Below are positions 56,343 to 64,000 of a DNA stretch of 64,000 nucleotides, in pieces (within the stretch, counting starts at the first letter, position 1; each line of letters opens with the position of its first letter). The notes under the pieces are model-generated. The model had not been told where the DNA came from and did no database searches. It saw only the letters and a program-made list of their open reading frames with translations. A program made the position numbers and the translations under genes. Source of the stretch: Leptospira yanagawae serovar Saopaulo str. Sao Paulo = ATCC 700523 (lineage in GTDB: Bacteria > Spirochaetota > Leptospiria > Leptospirales > Leptospiraceae); NCBI RefSeq assembly GCF_000332475.2, contig NZ_AOGX02000016.1, positions 124,001 through 188,000 of the forward strand, written 5' to 3'.

Positions 56343-57554
56343 TTATAACGATACCAAAACCAACTGCAAAAACCCCACAAAAGCACCTAATGCAGCTCCT
56401 ATTAGTATCAAAAGTAATTCATCTTCTTGGAATGCCGAACGTAATATCGATTCAAAATCTTTTAAAGACATTCCATTCATTTTAGTTGTGATGATTGTTT
56501 CCAAAGCCATACAAGACTGTAGATAATCATCTAATCCTTTGGCTTGTAGAATGGTAGCGTCTGTAATCGTCTTCGAAATTTCAAGTTTCGATGTTTCATA
56601 AGTAGACCATTTACCCGTTACCGCAATCAGAGGTTTTGCAAACGTTGTGATTCTATCAATTTGAATTAATATTTCTTTTTGGATGTCCAAAAGTAAAATC
56701 TCTGCAGCTTTTCCAGACAACAATTCTTCTAAAATATTTTTTGAGCTAAGAATTTGTTCTGAAACAATTTTAGCGAAAGCTAATGAAACAGATTCTTTTC
56801 GTTTCAAAAATAAACCTTGGTATTCGAAAATACCGAAATACTTTTTTGGTTCAAGAGGACGAAAGATCATTTGAATTGCCAAAAAATTTGTCACATACCC
56901 AACAAGAACTCCTTGCAGAGGCAAAGTCCATGCAACGGGAAAATGAATCCAAATCAATAACTGGATGAAACCTAATATAAATCCAAAATAAAGTCCTGAT
57001 CTTTCGATGAATTTAAATTCCGGTCCACCTACACTTTGGAACATATCGACAATCGTTTTTGTATTTTCACCAGTCAGTTTTTCAAATACAAGATTTTTAA
57101 TATCCAATTTTGAATGATTGTCTTCTTGAATTTCTCGTGTGATTTTTTTTATGATCACTCCACTTTCTTTTTTAATTTTATTTATGATGTCAATTTGTAG
57201 ATTTTTCGGAATTTTGTTCCATAACTCAGGATCAATAGAATTTGCAAATTCGATTGTGGCCTTGTGAATCGTTGGCTCGAGTGCATCTGATAATTTTTTT
57301 TCAACGGTTGCATCATCTATTTTTTTTGCAATTTCCTTTACATCCAATAATTTCTCAGTGATCACCTCGACAAAGTTTTGTGCTATTTTATTTGCTTTTC
57401 TTGGAATTATCCCCTGCCAACCAAGATACGGGGGATAACCAATAAATTGAATTGGATAAAAAGTCATTTTTAATGCCAACCAATTTGTGACCCATCCAAT
57501 CAGAGCATATGTAAATGGTATAGTAGCAAAAAGGATCCAATGCGATGGGAACAT
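56343..57554 (-). CDS. DUF445 membrane protein
   Basis: 403 residues, a match to DUF445 (YheB-like) proteins. Two N-terminal and two internal hydrophobic segments flank GWVTNWLALKMTFYPI and its repeat GYVTNFLAIQMIFRPLEP, the family hallmark of duplicated halves. A C-terminal helix follows. The function is unknown. It lies 24 bp after the TetR gene on the same strand, so they are probably co-transcribed. Confidence 0.85.
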   Translation of the reverse strand: MFPSHWILFATIPFTYALIGWVTNWLALKMTFYPIQFIGYPPYLGWQGIIPRKANKIAQNFVEVITEKLLDVKEIAKKIDDATVEKKLSDALEPTIHKATIEFANSIDPELWNKIPKNLQIDIINKIKKESGVIIKKITREIQEDNHSKLDIKNLVFEKLTGENTKTIVDMFQSVGGPEFKFIERSGLYFGFILGFIQLLIWIHFPVAWTLPLQGVLVGYVTNFLAIQMIFRPLEPKKYFGIFEYQGLFLKRKESVSLAFAKIVSEQILSSKNILEELLSGKAAEILLLDIQKEILIQIDRITTFAKPLIAVTGKWSTYETSKLEISKTITDATILQAKGLDDYLQSCMALETIITTKMNGMSLKDFESILRSAFQEDELLLILIGAALGAFVGFLQLVLVSL

Positions 57555-57578
57555 AAGTGTTACGAATATATATGCATT

Positions 57579-58160
57579 TTACAAATTTGATGAAGCTGAA
57601 TTCTTACCACTATCAGAGAAAAGATCTCCAAGGTATTTCAAACCTTCAAACAATTCGATCCAAGAAGTATCTTCATCCCCTTTGGACTTCAAAAACAACA
57701 CTCCGACAAAAAAAGATAAAAATGCCTTACCTCCTTTGCCATCGGTTTCCTTTGGAAAAAATCGGTTTAAAGCAGATTCATATGCTGAAAAAGATTCATC
57801 AACAAGTTGGATTAATTCCGTTGAATCGGAAAGTTGTCGTTTCACATCCACAGCGAGTAACATCAAATTCAAAAAATGACCTTCTTTCCCCGCCACAAAA
57901 TTCATAATGTCAATGATACTTGTACTTTCTTCAGAGAGTTTCAGTATCGCTTCGGCATCAGAGGAGACTAAGTGTTTGACCATAGAAGTAAATAATGCTT
58001 CTTTTGTAGGGAAGTAATGATAAAGTGTTCCAGTGGAAACACCCAATTCTTTTGAAAGTTCTCGCATGGAAACAGAAGCCACACCTTTTGAAACAAAAAT
58101 GGGTAGCGATTTAGATAATAACTCAACTCGATACTGCTGATGATCTACAATCTTAGGCAT
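57579..58160 (-). CDS. TetR-family repressor
   Basis: 193 residues. The N-terminal HTH is ELSKELGVSTGTLYHYFPTKEALF, and the C-terminal ligand domain is helical. ATG 58160 is chosen; a TTG 12 nt upstream is possible. It is adjacent to DUF445 and to the AlkB-fusion operon, so it may control either or both in response to a hydrophobic effector. Short inverted arms (TTGTTAT/ATAACAA and AACCTA/TAGGTT) lie at 58198-58250 upstream of it. Confidence 0.88.
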   Translation of the reverse strand: MPKIVDHQQYRVELLSKSLPIFVSKGVASVSMRELSKELGVSTGTLYHYFPTKEALFTSMVKHLVSSDAEAILKLSEESTSIIDIMNFVAGKEGHFLNLMLLAVDVKRQLSDSTELIQLVDESFSAYESALNRFFPKETDGKGGKAFLSFFVGVLFLKSKGDEDTSWIELFEGLKYLGDLFSDSGKNSASSNL

Positions 58161-58197
58161 AAAAACCACCAAGTCTAAAATGATGTTTTAAATTCGG

Positions 58198-58250
58198 TTG
58201 TTATTTTTTGTTTTCATAACAAACCTAAATCAAAAACATACAACTAGGTT
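58198..58250. promoter_or_regulatory. Possible TetR operator region
   Basis: TTGTTAT and ATAACAA (58198-58204, 58216-58222) and AACCTA and TAGGTT (58222-58227, 58245-58250) form two nested inverted repeats ahead of the TetR gene. Autoregulation is typical of the family. No matching site was found before the AlkB-fusion gene. Confidence 0.3.
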
Positions 58251-58365
58251 ATTTTTATAAAAGGGCAAGGAACTTCAAGCTAGAATCTTTTTTAAGTCCT
58301 TTGGATTGGATTACCTTTAGGATACATAATCAAAAACGAGAATTTAGTTTTAGGAGAGAAATTTG

Positions 58366-59529
58366 ATGATCGGAGAATTGCAAATTCCAATATTATTAAG
58401 TTTTGCGGCACTAGTCTCTAATCTCTCTGTATTCATTTCATCTGCAAAAATCAAATATCCGATTTTCGTTTCTTTACGGTGGATATCAATTACTTTGATC
58501 TTAGGAAACTTATTTTTAATCGGAGTCTTCAAATCTGAAACTGAAAAAGAAGCGTATTTGGCTTTTCACTTGTTTCGATGTGTTATCTTTTGTATTCCCT
58601 ATTTATTTCTCAAAATGAGTCATAAACTTTCCGGAAGAAGTCAGTCCACAATACTGATCAAAGTAACACTTATCATTACTCTCATTTATCTTCTTCTCAT
58701 CAATATCGATTATATTTTGGACCAATCTTTTCTCATTGTAGGTTGGATTCATTATGATTGGGGTTATTGGCCAATTTTACAGCTTCGAGCAAAAATATTA
58801 ATTGGTATAGGTTTCTTCTTACCATTTTTCATTTCACTTTATTTATTAGTTCGCCCTATAGAGGTAATTGAAAAAGATTTCTCGATTTTCTCATATTTAC
58901 TCCTTGTTTGGTGGATTGGATTCGCTTTTAATTTTTTAGCATTGTATGGTGTTGCCATTTTTCCATTTGGTATGGCGATTGATACAATCATCAGTACAAT
59001 TTTTTCTATTTTATTAACGAAAAACTGGAATCAACATAAGTTCCATTATTTTACAGAATTTTTATCCATGTTTGGTACCACCATTTTATGTTTCATTTTC
59101 CTCCAATGGACATTGAATTCCAATCCATCAATCCAGTATTTCATTTCATTTATCATTGGAATGGTGTTTTTTTATTTTTTGTTTCAATTGATCCAAAAAT
59201 TCAATTCTAAATCAATTGGTTTTGATTTTAAAAGTCATGAAGGATTGATTGGAGGAAATGCATTTCAAGAAAATACGAATGCCTCTCAAATTATATCCAA
59301 ACTGAATTCATACCAACTGACAAAAAAAGAAATTGAAATAGCCCAAATGATGATCAGAGGATTTTCGAAAAAACAGATTCGTTTTTATTTAGATATTTCA
59401 GATGGTACATTTAGAAACCACCTAAGTAGTATGTATTCTAAAACGATTGACAGTGAATCACCAAACACAACTGGAGATAAGTTCCAAAGGTTTCTTTATT
59501 TTTTGTCTAAAACAATCTCAAATTCTTAA
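58366..59529 (+). CDS. Membrane-embedded LuxR-type regulator
   Basis: 387 residues. About seven or eight hydrophobic segments (residues 1-290) precede a C-terminal LuxR-type HTH (LTKKEIEIAQMMIRGFSKKQIRFYLDISDGTFRNHLSSMY). The DNA-binding domain is fused directly to the membrane part with no receiver, so this is a one-component membrane sensor. The start is ATG 58366 with AGGAGAG 7 nt ahead. A palindrome follows the gene. Confidence 0.8.
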   Translation: MIGELQIPILLSFAALVSNLSVFISSAKIKYPIFVSLRWISITLILGNLFLIGVFKSETEKEAYLAFHLFRCVIFCIPYLFLKMSHKLSGRSQSTILIKVTLIITLIYLLLINIDYILDQSFLIVGWIHYDWGYWPILQLRAKILIGIGFFLPFFISLYLLVRPIEVIEKDFSIFSYLLLVWWIGFAFNFLALYGVAIFPFGMAIDTIISTIFSILLTKNWNQHKFHYFTEFLSMFGTTILCFIFLQWTLNSNPSIQYFISFIIGMVFFYFLFQLIQKFNSKSIGFDFKSHEGLIGGNAFQENTNASQIISKLNSYQLTKKEIEIAQMMIRGFSKKQIRFYLDISDGTFRNHLSSMYSKTIDSESPNTTGDKFQRFLYFLSKTISNS

Positions 59530-59532
59530 ATT

Positions 59533-59548
59533 CATGACATTTGTCATG
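59533..59548. promoter_or_regulatory. Palindrome between the membrane regulator and the next membrane protein
   Basis: CATGACATTTGTCATG has 7-bp perfect arms around TT. A second CATGACA half-site lies at 59564-59570. It is 60-75 bp ahead of the next ORF, a suitable place for an operator. The adjacent regulator gene is a candidate binder. Confidence 0.45.
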
Positions 59549-59608
59549 TGAATTCATACAAACCATGACAAGTCGCATATTCCTAAAATATTGGAATACG
59601 ATAGACTT

Positions 59609-60346
59609 ATGTTTATGAATACAATCACAATCCACATTCCATGTTTTAACCAATTGATCACAATTGTTTCTTCCCTTTTCCTTTACCTATTCATCACTTG
59701 GATAGGATTCAGAAATGGCAAAAATCAATTCCCAAATGAGATGAATGAAATCAAAAAGATTTGGATAAAAATTACATTCTATTTTGTATTTTGTTTGTTC
59801 CTTTCCTATATTGGATTTTTAGAAACTTTTAAGTTCCCACCTAGAATGCCTCTACTTAGCTTCTCTATTACTCTAATTAGCCTTTATATGATCCTACGGT
59901 CTCCTCTTTATGAATTAATCAAATATTTTGGAAAAGAAAACCTGGTCTTATTCCAAGTTTGGCGTTTCATACCAGAATCAATCATCTTCATCAACGTATT
60001 TACTGGAATTCAACCTTCAATTATGACATTCACAGGAAACAATTTTGATATCCTTGTTCCCATCTCAGCTCCAATGATTTATTTATTATTCCGATATAAA
60101 TTCATCAATGCAAATTGGATTTTGGTTTGGAATGTTGTTGCTTTACTTGGATTAATACACACATTGAGTGTCGGTGTTTTATCAGCACCTTACCCATTCC
60201 AATTGTATGATGTTTATCCATCCAATGCAATCGTTGGTTATTTTCCAATGACTTTGATCCCATTATTTTTTGTACCGTTGGCAATCATCAGCCATGTCCT
60301 TGGAATTTTACTCTCTATCAAAAACGAAACAACAGAAAGTAAATAA
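59609..60346 (+). CDS. Multi-pass membrane protein of unknown function
   Basis: 245 residues with about seven hydrophobic segments. I do not recognise the family. Start choices are ATG 59609 or ATG 59615; an upstream TTG at 59591 has no SD. It follows the palindrome and membrane regulator and is a possible target of that regulator. Confidence 0.6.
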   Translation: MFMNTITIHIPCFNQLITIVSSLFLYLFITWIGFRNGKNQFPNEMNEIKKIWIKITFYFVFCLFLSYIGFLETFKFPPRMPLLSFSITLISLYMILRSPLYELIKYFGKENLVLFQVWRFIPESIIFINVFTGIQPSIMTFTGNNFDILVPISAPMIYLLFRYKFINANWILVWNVVALLGLIHTLSVGVLSAPYPFQLYDVYPSNAIVGYFPMTLIPLFFVPLAIISHVLGILLSIKNETTESK

Positions 60347-60491
60347 TGTATTGAATCCAAGATTTCCATTTGTTTCCAATGGCGATGGAAATCGGGGGAA
60401 AAATAAAAAAAAATTTATACCCAAAATGATTCCACTGGGTCTAATATACGAATTAAAATTCACGTATTATTCTACATACCAGGAGTCGAAA

Positions 60492-61979
60492 ATGCTAACA
60501 AAAACATTGGAAAATCCAAACCAATTGAATACGGACGAGAAAGATGATGTCGTTGTCACCCTTATCGAAGGAGATGGAATTGGGCCAGAGATCATTGGTC
60601 AAACAATTCGTATTTTAGATTATGCAAAGTCAGGCATTCAATTTGAAAAAATTGAAGCTGGTTCTTCCGTTTATTTATCCGGAATACTTTCTGGCATTGG
60701 TGAAAATGCTTGGGATACCATTCGCCAATATCCAACCATTCTCAAAGGTCCAATCACAACACCAAGAGGTAAAGGTTACAAAAGTTTAAACGTTACCATT
60801 CGAAAAACTTTAGGATTGTATGCAAACGTTAGGCCAGCAAAAACATATGATCCTTTCATAAAAACAAATCATTCTGGTACAGATATTGTCATCATACGTG
60901 AAAACGAAGAAGACACATATGCCGGGATTGAACACCGCCAAACAAGAGAAGTCACTCAATGTTTAAAATTGATTACGGTGCCAGGGACTGAAAAAATTGT
61001 TCGTTATGCGTTTGAATTTGCTAGGTCCAATGGAAGAAAAAAGATCACTTGTATGGTGAAAGATAATATCATGAAAATTACTGATGGAATGTTTGCTAAT
61101 ATTTTTTTGACCATCGCAAAAGAATACCCGGAGATTGAAGCGGAAAGTATGATCATTGATATTGGTGCAGCATTACTTGCAAATCGACCACAAAAATTTG
61201 ATGTAATCCTTGCTCCCAATCTTTATGGCGATATTCTTTCGGATATTGCTGCAGAAGTCACTGGTTCTGTAGGGATGTGTGGATCAGCTAACATTGGGGA
61301 TATGGTCTCAATGTTTGAAGCAGTTCATGGAAGTGCTCCTGATATCGCTGGGAAAAACATTGCCAATCCAACTGCAGTGATCAAAGCAACCGTGATGATG
61401 TTAACCCACTTAGGAAAACCAGGAAAAGCAAAATTGATTCGGAATGCCGTATTAAAAACGTTAGAAGACGGATACCGGACAACCGATATCTATCAAAATG
61501 AGAAAAATACAATTCTAGTAGGAACCAAAGAATATGCGGATGCCATCATTGATCGACTCGGCAAAGATCCAAATGTTTTAACTGCAAGTGAACTCGTGAA
61601 ACCTAAGTCATTTCAATTAAGTTTATCCAATCAAAAGGAAAAAAAGGAACTTGTGGGTGTGGATGTCTTTTTAGATATTCCAAATAATCGAAACCCAGAT
61701 GTATTAGGTAAAAACATAGAATCAATTGCAGAACAATTTTTACATTTAAAAATGATCACTAACCGTGGAGTAAAAGTTTATCCCAAAGGTCAAAAGGAAA
61801 CATTTTTAACAGACCATTTCCGATGCCGGTTTGTATCTCCAACTGGTGGAAAAATCCAACACAAAGACATTACAGCAGTGCTTACAATTTTAGAAGCAAA
61901 AGGTTATGACTTCATCAAAACAGAAAATTTATATGAGTTCGATGGAGTTCCAGGTTATTCGTTGGGCCAAGGAGAGTGA
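60492..61979 (+). CDS. icd: Isocitrate dehydrogenase, long Thermus-like type
   Basis: 495 residues. Isocitrate/isopropylmalate dehydrogenase fold: LIEGDGIGPEI, the substrate loop TPRGKGYKSLNVTIRKTLGLYANVRP, RENEEDTYAGIEHR, and the signature NLYGDILSDIAAEVTGSVGMCGSANIGD. The C-terminal 150 residues are an extra domain like that of the 496-residue Thermus thermophilus enzyme. It oxidises isocitrate to 2-oxoglutarate. The start is ATG 60492 with AGGAG; the longer ORF from 60270 overlaps the previous gene and is not coding. Cofactor preference cannot be decided by eye. Confidence 0.9.
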   Translation: MLTKTLENPNQLNTDEKDDVVVTLIEGDGIGPEIIGQTIRILDYAKSGIQFEKIEAGSSVYLSGILSGIGENAWDTIRQYPTILKGPITTPRGKGYKSLNVTIRKTLGLYANVRPAKTYDPFIKTNHSGTDIVIIRENEEDTYAGIEHRQTREVTQCLKLITVPGTEKIVRYAFEFARSNGRKKITCMVKDNIMKITDGMFANIFLTIAKEYPEIEAESMIIDIGAALLANRPQKFDVILAPNLYGDILSDIAAEVTGSVGMCGSANIGDMVSMFEAVHGSAPDIAGKNIANPTAVIKATVMMLTHLGKPGKAKLIRNAVLKTLEDGYRTTDIYQNEKNTILVGTKEYADAIIDRLGKDPNVLTASELVKPKSFQLSLSNQKEKKELVGVDVFLDIPNNRNPDVLGKNIESIAEQFLHLKMITNRGVKVYPKGQKETFLTDHFRCRFVSPTGGKIQHKDITAVLTILEAKGYDFIKTENLYEFDGVPGYSLGQGE

Positions 61980-61998
61980 TAAAACGAATTCCAACAAC

Positions 61999-62034
61999 AT
62001 TCCACTGTTCGAATCAAAAATCGGACAGTGGAGT
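61999..62034. terminator. Bidirectional hairpin after icd
   Basis: TCCACTGTTCGA pairs with TCGGACAGTGGA (12 bp, one G.U; 14 bp with the flanks) around ATCAAAAA. It lies between convergent icd and the GyrI-like gene. Confidence 0.65.
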
Positions 62035-62054
62035 ATGATCATTCCCTAATTTGT

Positions 62055-62645
62055 TTAAAAAAGTGATTCCAAAGGTGCGAATACCTCACGACTCACTTCT
62101 ATTGGCATAAAAAAATCTATATGATCTACAAAATTTGACGATCCTCCATAAACTTCAATTGCGACAGATGTTTTGGCTGACGATTCTGAAAGAGTTTTTT
62201 GAAATTTCGGATATACCTTTGTTGGAGCAATGAAATAGGATAAAAAGTTTTTAAACGGAAAGGTGGCAGTGATACACTTCATCTCAGGGATCAGAAATGT
62301 TTTTAGTTTTGATTTGATCGATTTGATTTGAACATCGGAGAGTCCATCCATGCGACATCCCAAAACAGATCTCAATTTATCTTCTGGAGTCTCTGGTCCA
62401 TCCAAATAAATCGCAAGACTATTACACTCAGTTAGGCCTATGGATTCCCATTCTTTTTGAAATTGATCCCAACTTTCATTTAAATTTTTGTAAGGGCCTT
62501 TGTGAGTGTAGATAAAAATTTCGACTGTTCCAAAGTTTGTTTCCTTCACTTCGACTTCACGGAATCCACCCATATAGGCATAAAAGGATACCCCAAACAC
62601 ACCAATGACAACGACGAATAAAATAATTTTTTTGATCAGTTTCAT
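62055..62645 (-). CDS. Membrane-anchored GyrI-like (TEX264-type) protein
   Basis: 196 residues. One N-terminal helix (KKIILFVVVIGVFGVSFYAY) is followed by a GyrI-like ligand-binding fold (VEIFIYTHKGPYKNLNESWDQF, then ATFPFKN). This layout matches the TEX264-like membrane-bound GyrI group. The start is ATG 62645 behind GAGGACAAA. The ligand is unknown. Confidence 0.7.
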   Translation of the reverse strand: MKLIKKIILFVVVIGVFGVSFYAYMGGFREVEVKETNFGTVEIFIYTHKGPYKNLNESWDQFQKEWESIGLTECNSLAIYLDGPETPEDKLRSVLGCRMDGLSDVQIKSIKSKLKTFLIPEMKCITATFPFKNFLSYFIAPTKVYPKFQKTLSESSAKTSVAIEVYGGSSNFVDHIDFFMPIEVSREVFAPLESLF

Positions 62646-62708
62646 TTTGTCCTCAAAACAGATTTGATTTCCTTTCAAAAGGATGGCAATGGAATTTTAC
62701 TTTTGCAA

Positions 62709-63377
62709 TTATAAATCTTTTCTAAGGATTGTCACACCATTTTCATCCTGATAAATACGAATCATTAACTCAGGTTTATTTTTGGAAGGAGCTGTGAATG
62801 CATTGGATTCATCTAATGTGAAAGTATTTCCCGTAAATTCTTTACAAAGTTTTCCAATCAAATACATTTCTTCCATTGAAATCTCAGGAAAATATAAATC
62901 AAATGTATCCCCACCTTCTGTCATGTACAAGATTGATTGTTTGTAGCGATAGGCAGACTTACCTTCGTAATCACCCATAGAAATCGTTTCGAGTTTACTT
63001 GATCCGTACGTTTTAGTGAGGTAATCTTTTAAACTTTTACATGGTTTGGGAGGGGAAGGAAGGCGACTCAAGAAACCATCAAAAACATAACCTTTTGATT
63101 TTTGAAAACTCACTTCGATCCAATATCCTTTGATTCCTTCGATGGTTTCTGTTTTCGTTTCTTTTTTTGAAAGGACTTTCACTTGCGCACTTAATGGAAT
63201 TTGTGTTACTTTTTTTCCATTCGTCGAAGGTTTGTCTCTCAAATTCAAACCCTTTTCTGCCATCACAGTTAAGGTTTCGCCATTGTCATAATAGGAGATC
63301 GCTCCCAATGATCCATAAAAAAGGAAAATCGGAATCAAAATTAATATCTTAACATGTGTTTGTTGTATCTGTTTCAT
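62709..63377 (-). CDS. Secreted or anchored SH3b-domain protein
   Basis: 222 residues. A signal peptide or N-anchor (ILILIPIFLFYGSLGAISY) is followed by a bacterial SH3 domain (about 38-103: GLNLRDKPSTNGKKVTQIP, KGYWIEVSF, KGYVFDGFL). The C-terminal domain of about 100 residues is not recognised. It lies 64 bp from the GyrI-like gene on the same strand. Confidence 0.75.
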   Translation of the reverse strand: MKQIQQTHVKILILIPIFLFYGSLGAISYYDNGETLTVMAEKGLNLRDKPSTNGKKVTQIPLSAQVKVLSKKETKTETIEGIKGYWIEVSFQKSKGYVFDGFLSRLPSPPKPCKSLKDYLTKTYGSSKLETISMGDYEGKSAYRYKQSILYMTEGGDTFDLYFPEISMEEMYLIGKLCKEFTGNTFTLDESNAFTAPSKNKPELMIRIYQDENGVTILRKDL

Positions 63378-63512
63378 CTAATCTAAAACCTTTGGAAATG
63401 ACTTTTGATTTTCCAAAAAATCCCATAAATTGTCAATAAATTTAGATGTGAACACTCGGATTTTGGTCTAACGAATGGAATTGTCCAAATCGTTTATGTA
63501 TTTAGAAATCCA

Positions 63513-64000
63513 TTGAAAGTCACCTTCCCTACAGACCTCAAATCCATCGAAGTTAGATTGCATTCAGTCAATCCCATCCTTTATGGAAGTTCTCGTAATT
63601 ACATCGATGGTGCAGTTTCGTTACTGTCACCTTATATTGCGCGTGGATTTATTTCTACAAAACAGGTGTTTGATTTTGTTTCCAACTTAGGTTTCAAACC
63701 GTACCAAATTACAAAATTTGTACAAGAACTCACTTGGAGAGATTATTTTCAGGAAGTGTGGAGAAACAAAGGAGATCTGTTATTTCAAGATTTAAAACAC
63801 CCTCAGCCCAATGTGCTACACAGAAAAACCCCAAAAGCCATATTAAAAAGTTCACTAGGGACGGGAATCCCTGGGATCGACAGAGAATTATTGGATTTTT
63901 ATGAAAATGGATATTTACACAACCATGTGCGGATGTACATCGCTTCCATAGTTTGTAATTTTGGTGGTGCCTATTGGAAACAACCTTCTCAGTGGATGTA
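63513..64000 (+). CDS. Photolyase-like FAD-binding protein, 5' part
   Basis: The frame is open to the window end. Translation from TTG 63513 gives the photolyase/cryptochrome FAD-binding core: YGSSRNYIDGAVSLLSPYIA, TWRDYFQEVWRN and HNHVRMYIAS. The start aligns with short photolyase-like proteins that begin near FPTD, without the antenna domain. No strong RBS is seen, so the start is uncertain; the frame is open upstream to 63429. Confidence 0.78.
   Translation, partial: MKVTFPTDLKSIEVRLHSVNPILYGSSRNYIDGAVSLLSPYIARGFISTKQVFDFVSNLGFKPYQITKFVQELTWRDYFQEVWRNKGDLLFQDLKHPQPNVLHRKTPKAILKSSLGTGIPGIDRELLDFYENGYLHNHVRMYIASIVCNFGGAYWKQPSQWM

Noticed and set aside
60270..60491. N-terminal extension of isocitrate dehydrogenase
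   Set aside because: It overlaps the preceding gene, has no family similarity, and a good AGGAG precedes ATG 60492.
1..64000. CRISPR arrays, tRNA, rRNA or prophage
   Set aside because: No regular short repeat-spacer series, no tRNA-like cloverleaf and no phage structural genes were noticed.

Overview
The window looks like a chromosomal stretch from a free-living spirochaete, most consistent with a saprophytic Leptospira. This rests on the low G+C content, the many large lipoproteins with loose spirochaetal lipoboxes, a class III adenylate cyclase with GAF domains, 7TMR-DISM type signalling, an M14-type peptidase and an IS3-family (IS407-like) element. The species assignment is inference; no rRNA or housekeeping marker is present to confirm it. 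No tRNA, rRNA, CRISPR array or prophage was seen.

Region 1 (about 0.35-19.2 kb) is a nearly complete nitrate-assimilation and molybdenum-cofactor island. A divergent pair is at its core: on the minus strand a triple-domain nitrate reductase that carries its own FAD/NAD(P)H and [2Fe-2S] modules, and on the plus strand nirB-nirD-cobA-moaCB-moeA, then a NarK/NasA transporter. Next come an orphan molybdopterin oxidoreductase, a convergent MoeB-rhodanese gene and a moaA-moaD-moaE-mobA-HAD operon. Three sequences with the sigma-54 signature (GG, 10 nt, GC) precede the reductase, nirB and narK. A TGTAC-type palindrome lies upstream of narK and a weaker copy upstream of nirB, so the structural genes look like one RpoN-dependent regulon.

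Region 2 (19.2-25.6 kb) is a small plastic zone. Two copies of a 1187-bp IS407-like element with identical predicted proteins lie in inverted orientation, each with its own 4-bp target duplication. One splits a small membrane-protein gene that is translationally coupled to a histidine kinase. The other sits against the ribosome-binding site of a small Cys-rich secreted protein. Between them are an M14-like peptidase and an alpha/beta hydrolase.

Region 3 (25.6-41.6 kb) holds an Rnk-like protein, a glycosyltransferase, an OmpA-like lipoprotein, a sulfide:quinone oxidoreductase, a giant NHL/LamG lipoprotein and an RRM protein. It continues with an overlapping three-gene signalling operon (adenylate cyclase, LuxR-type response regulator, 7TMR-DISM histidine kinase) and a secreted HEXXH peptidase with Ca-binding repeats.

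Region 4 (41.7-58.2 kb) is the most striking. One tightly coupled five-gene operon encodes a self-contained ferredoxin / ferredoxin-reductase / AlkB-type membrane hydroxylase fusion, three very large lipoproteins (two of them tandem paralogues) and a FadL/TodX-type outer-membrane channel. A converging TetR-DUF445 pair follows. I read it as a candidate hydrocarbon or lipid capture, import and hydroxylation system.

Region 5 (58.3-64 kb) has a membrane-embedded LuxR-type regulator followed by a palindromic site and a membrane protein, a Thermus-type isocitrate dehydrogenase, a TEX264/GyrI-like protein, an SH3b protein and the start of a photolyase-like flavoprotein cut by the window edge.
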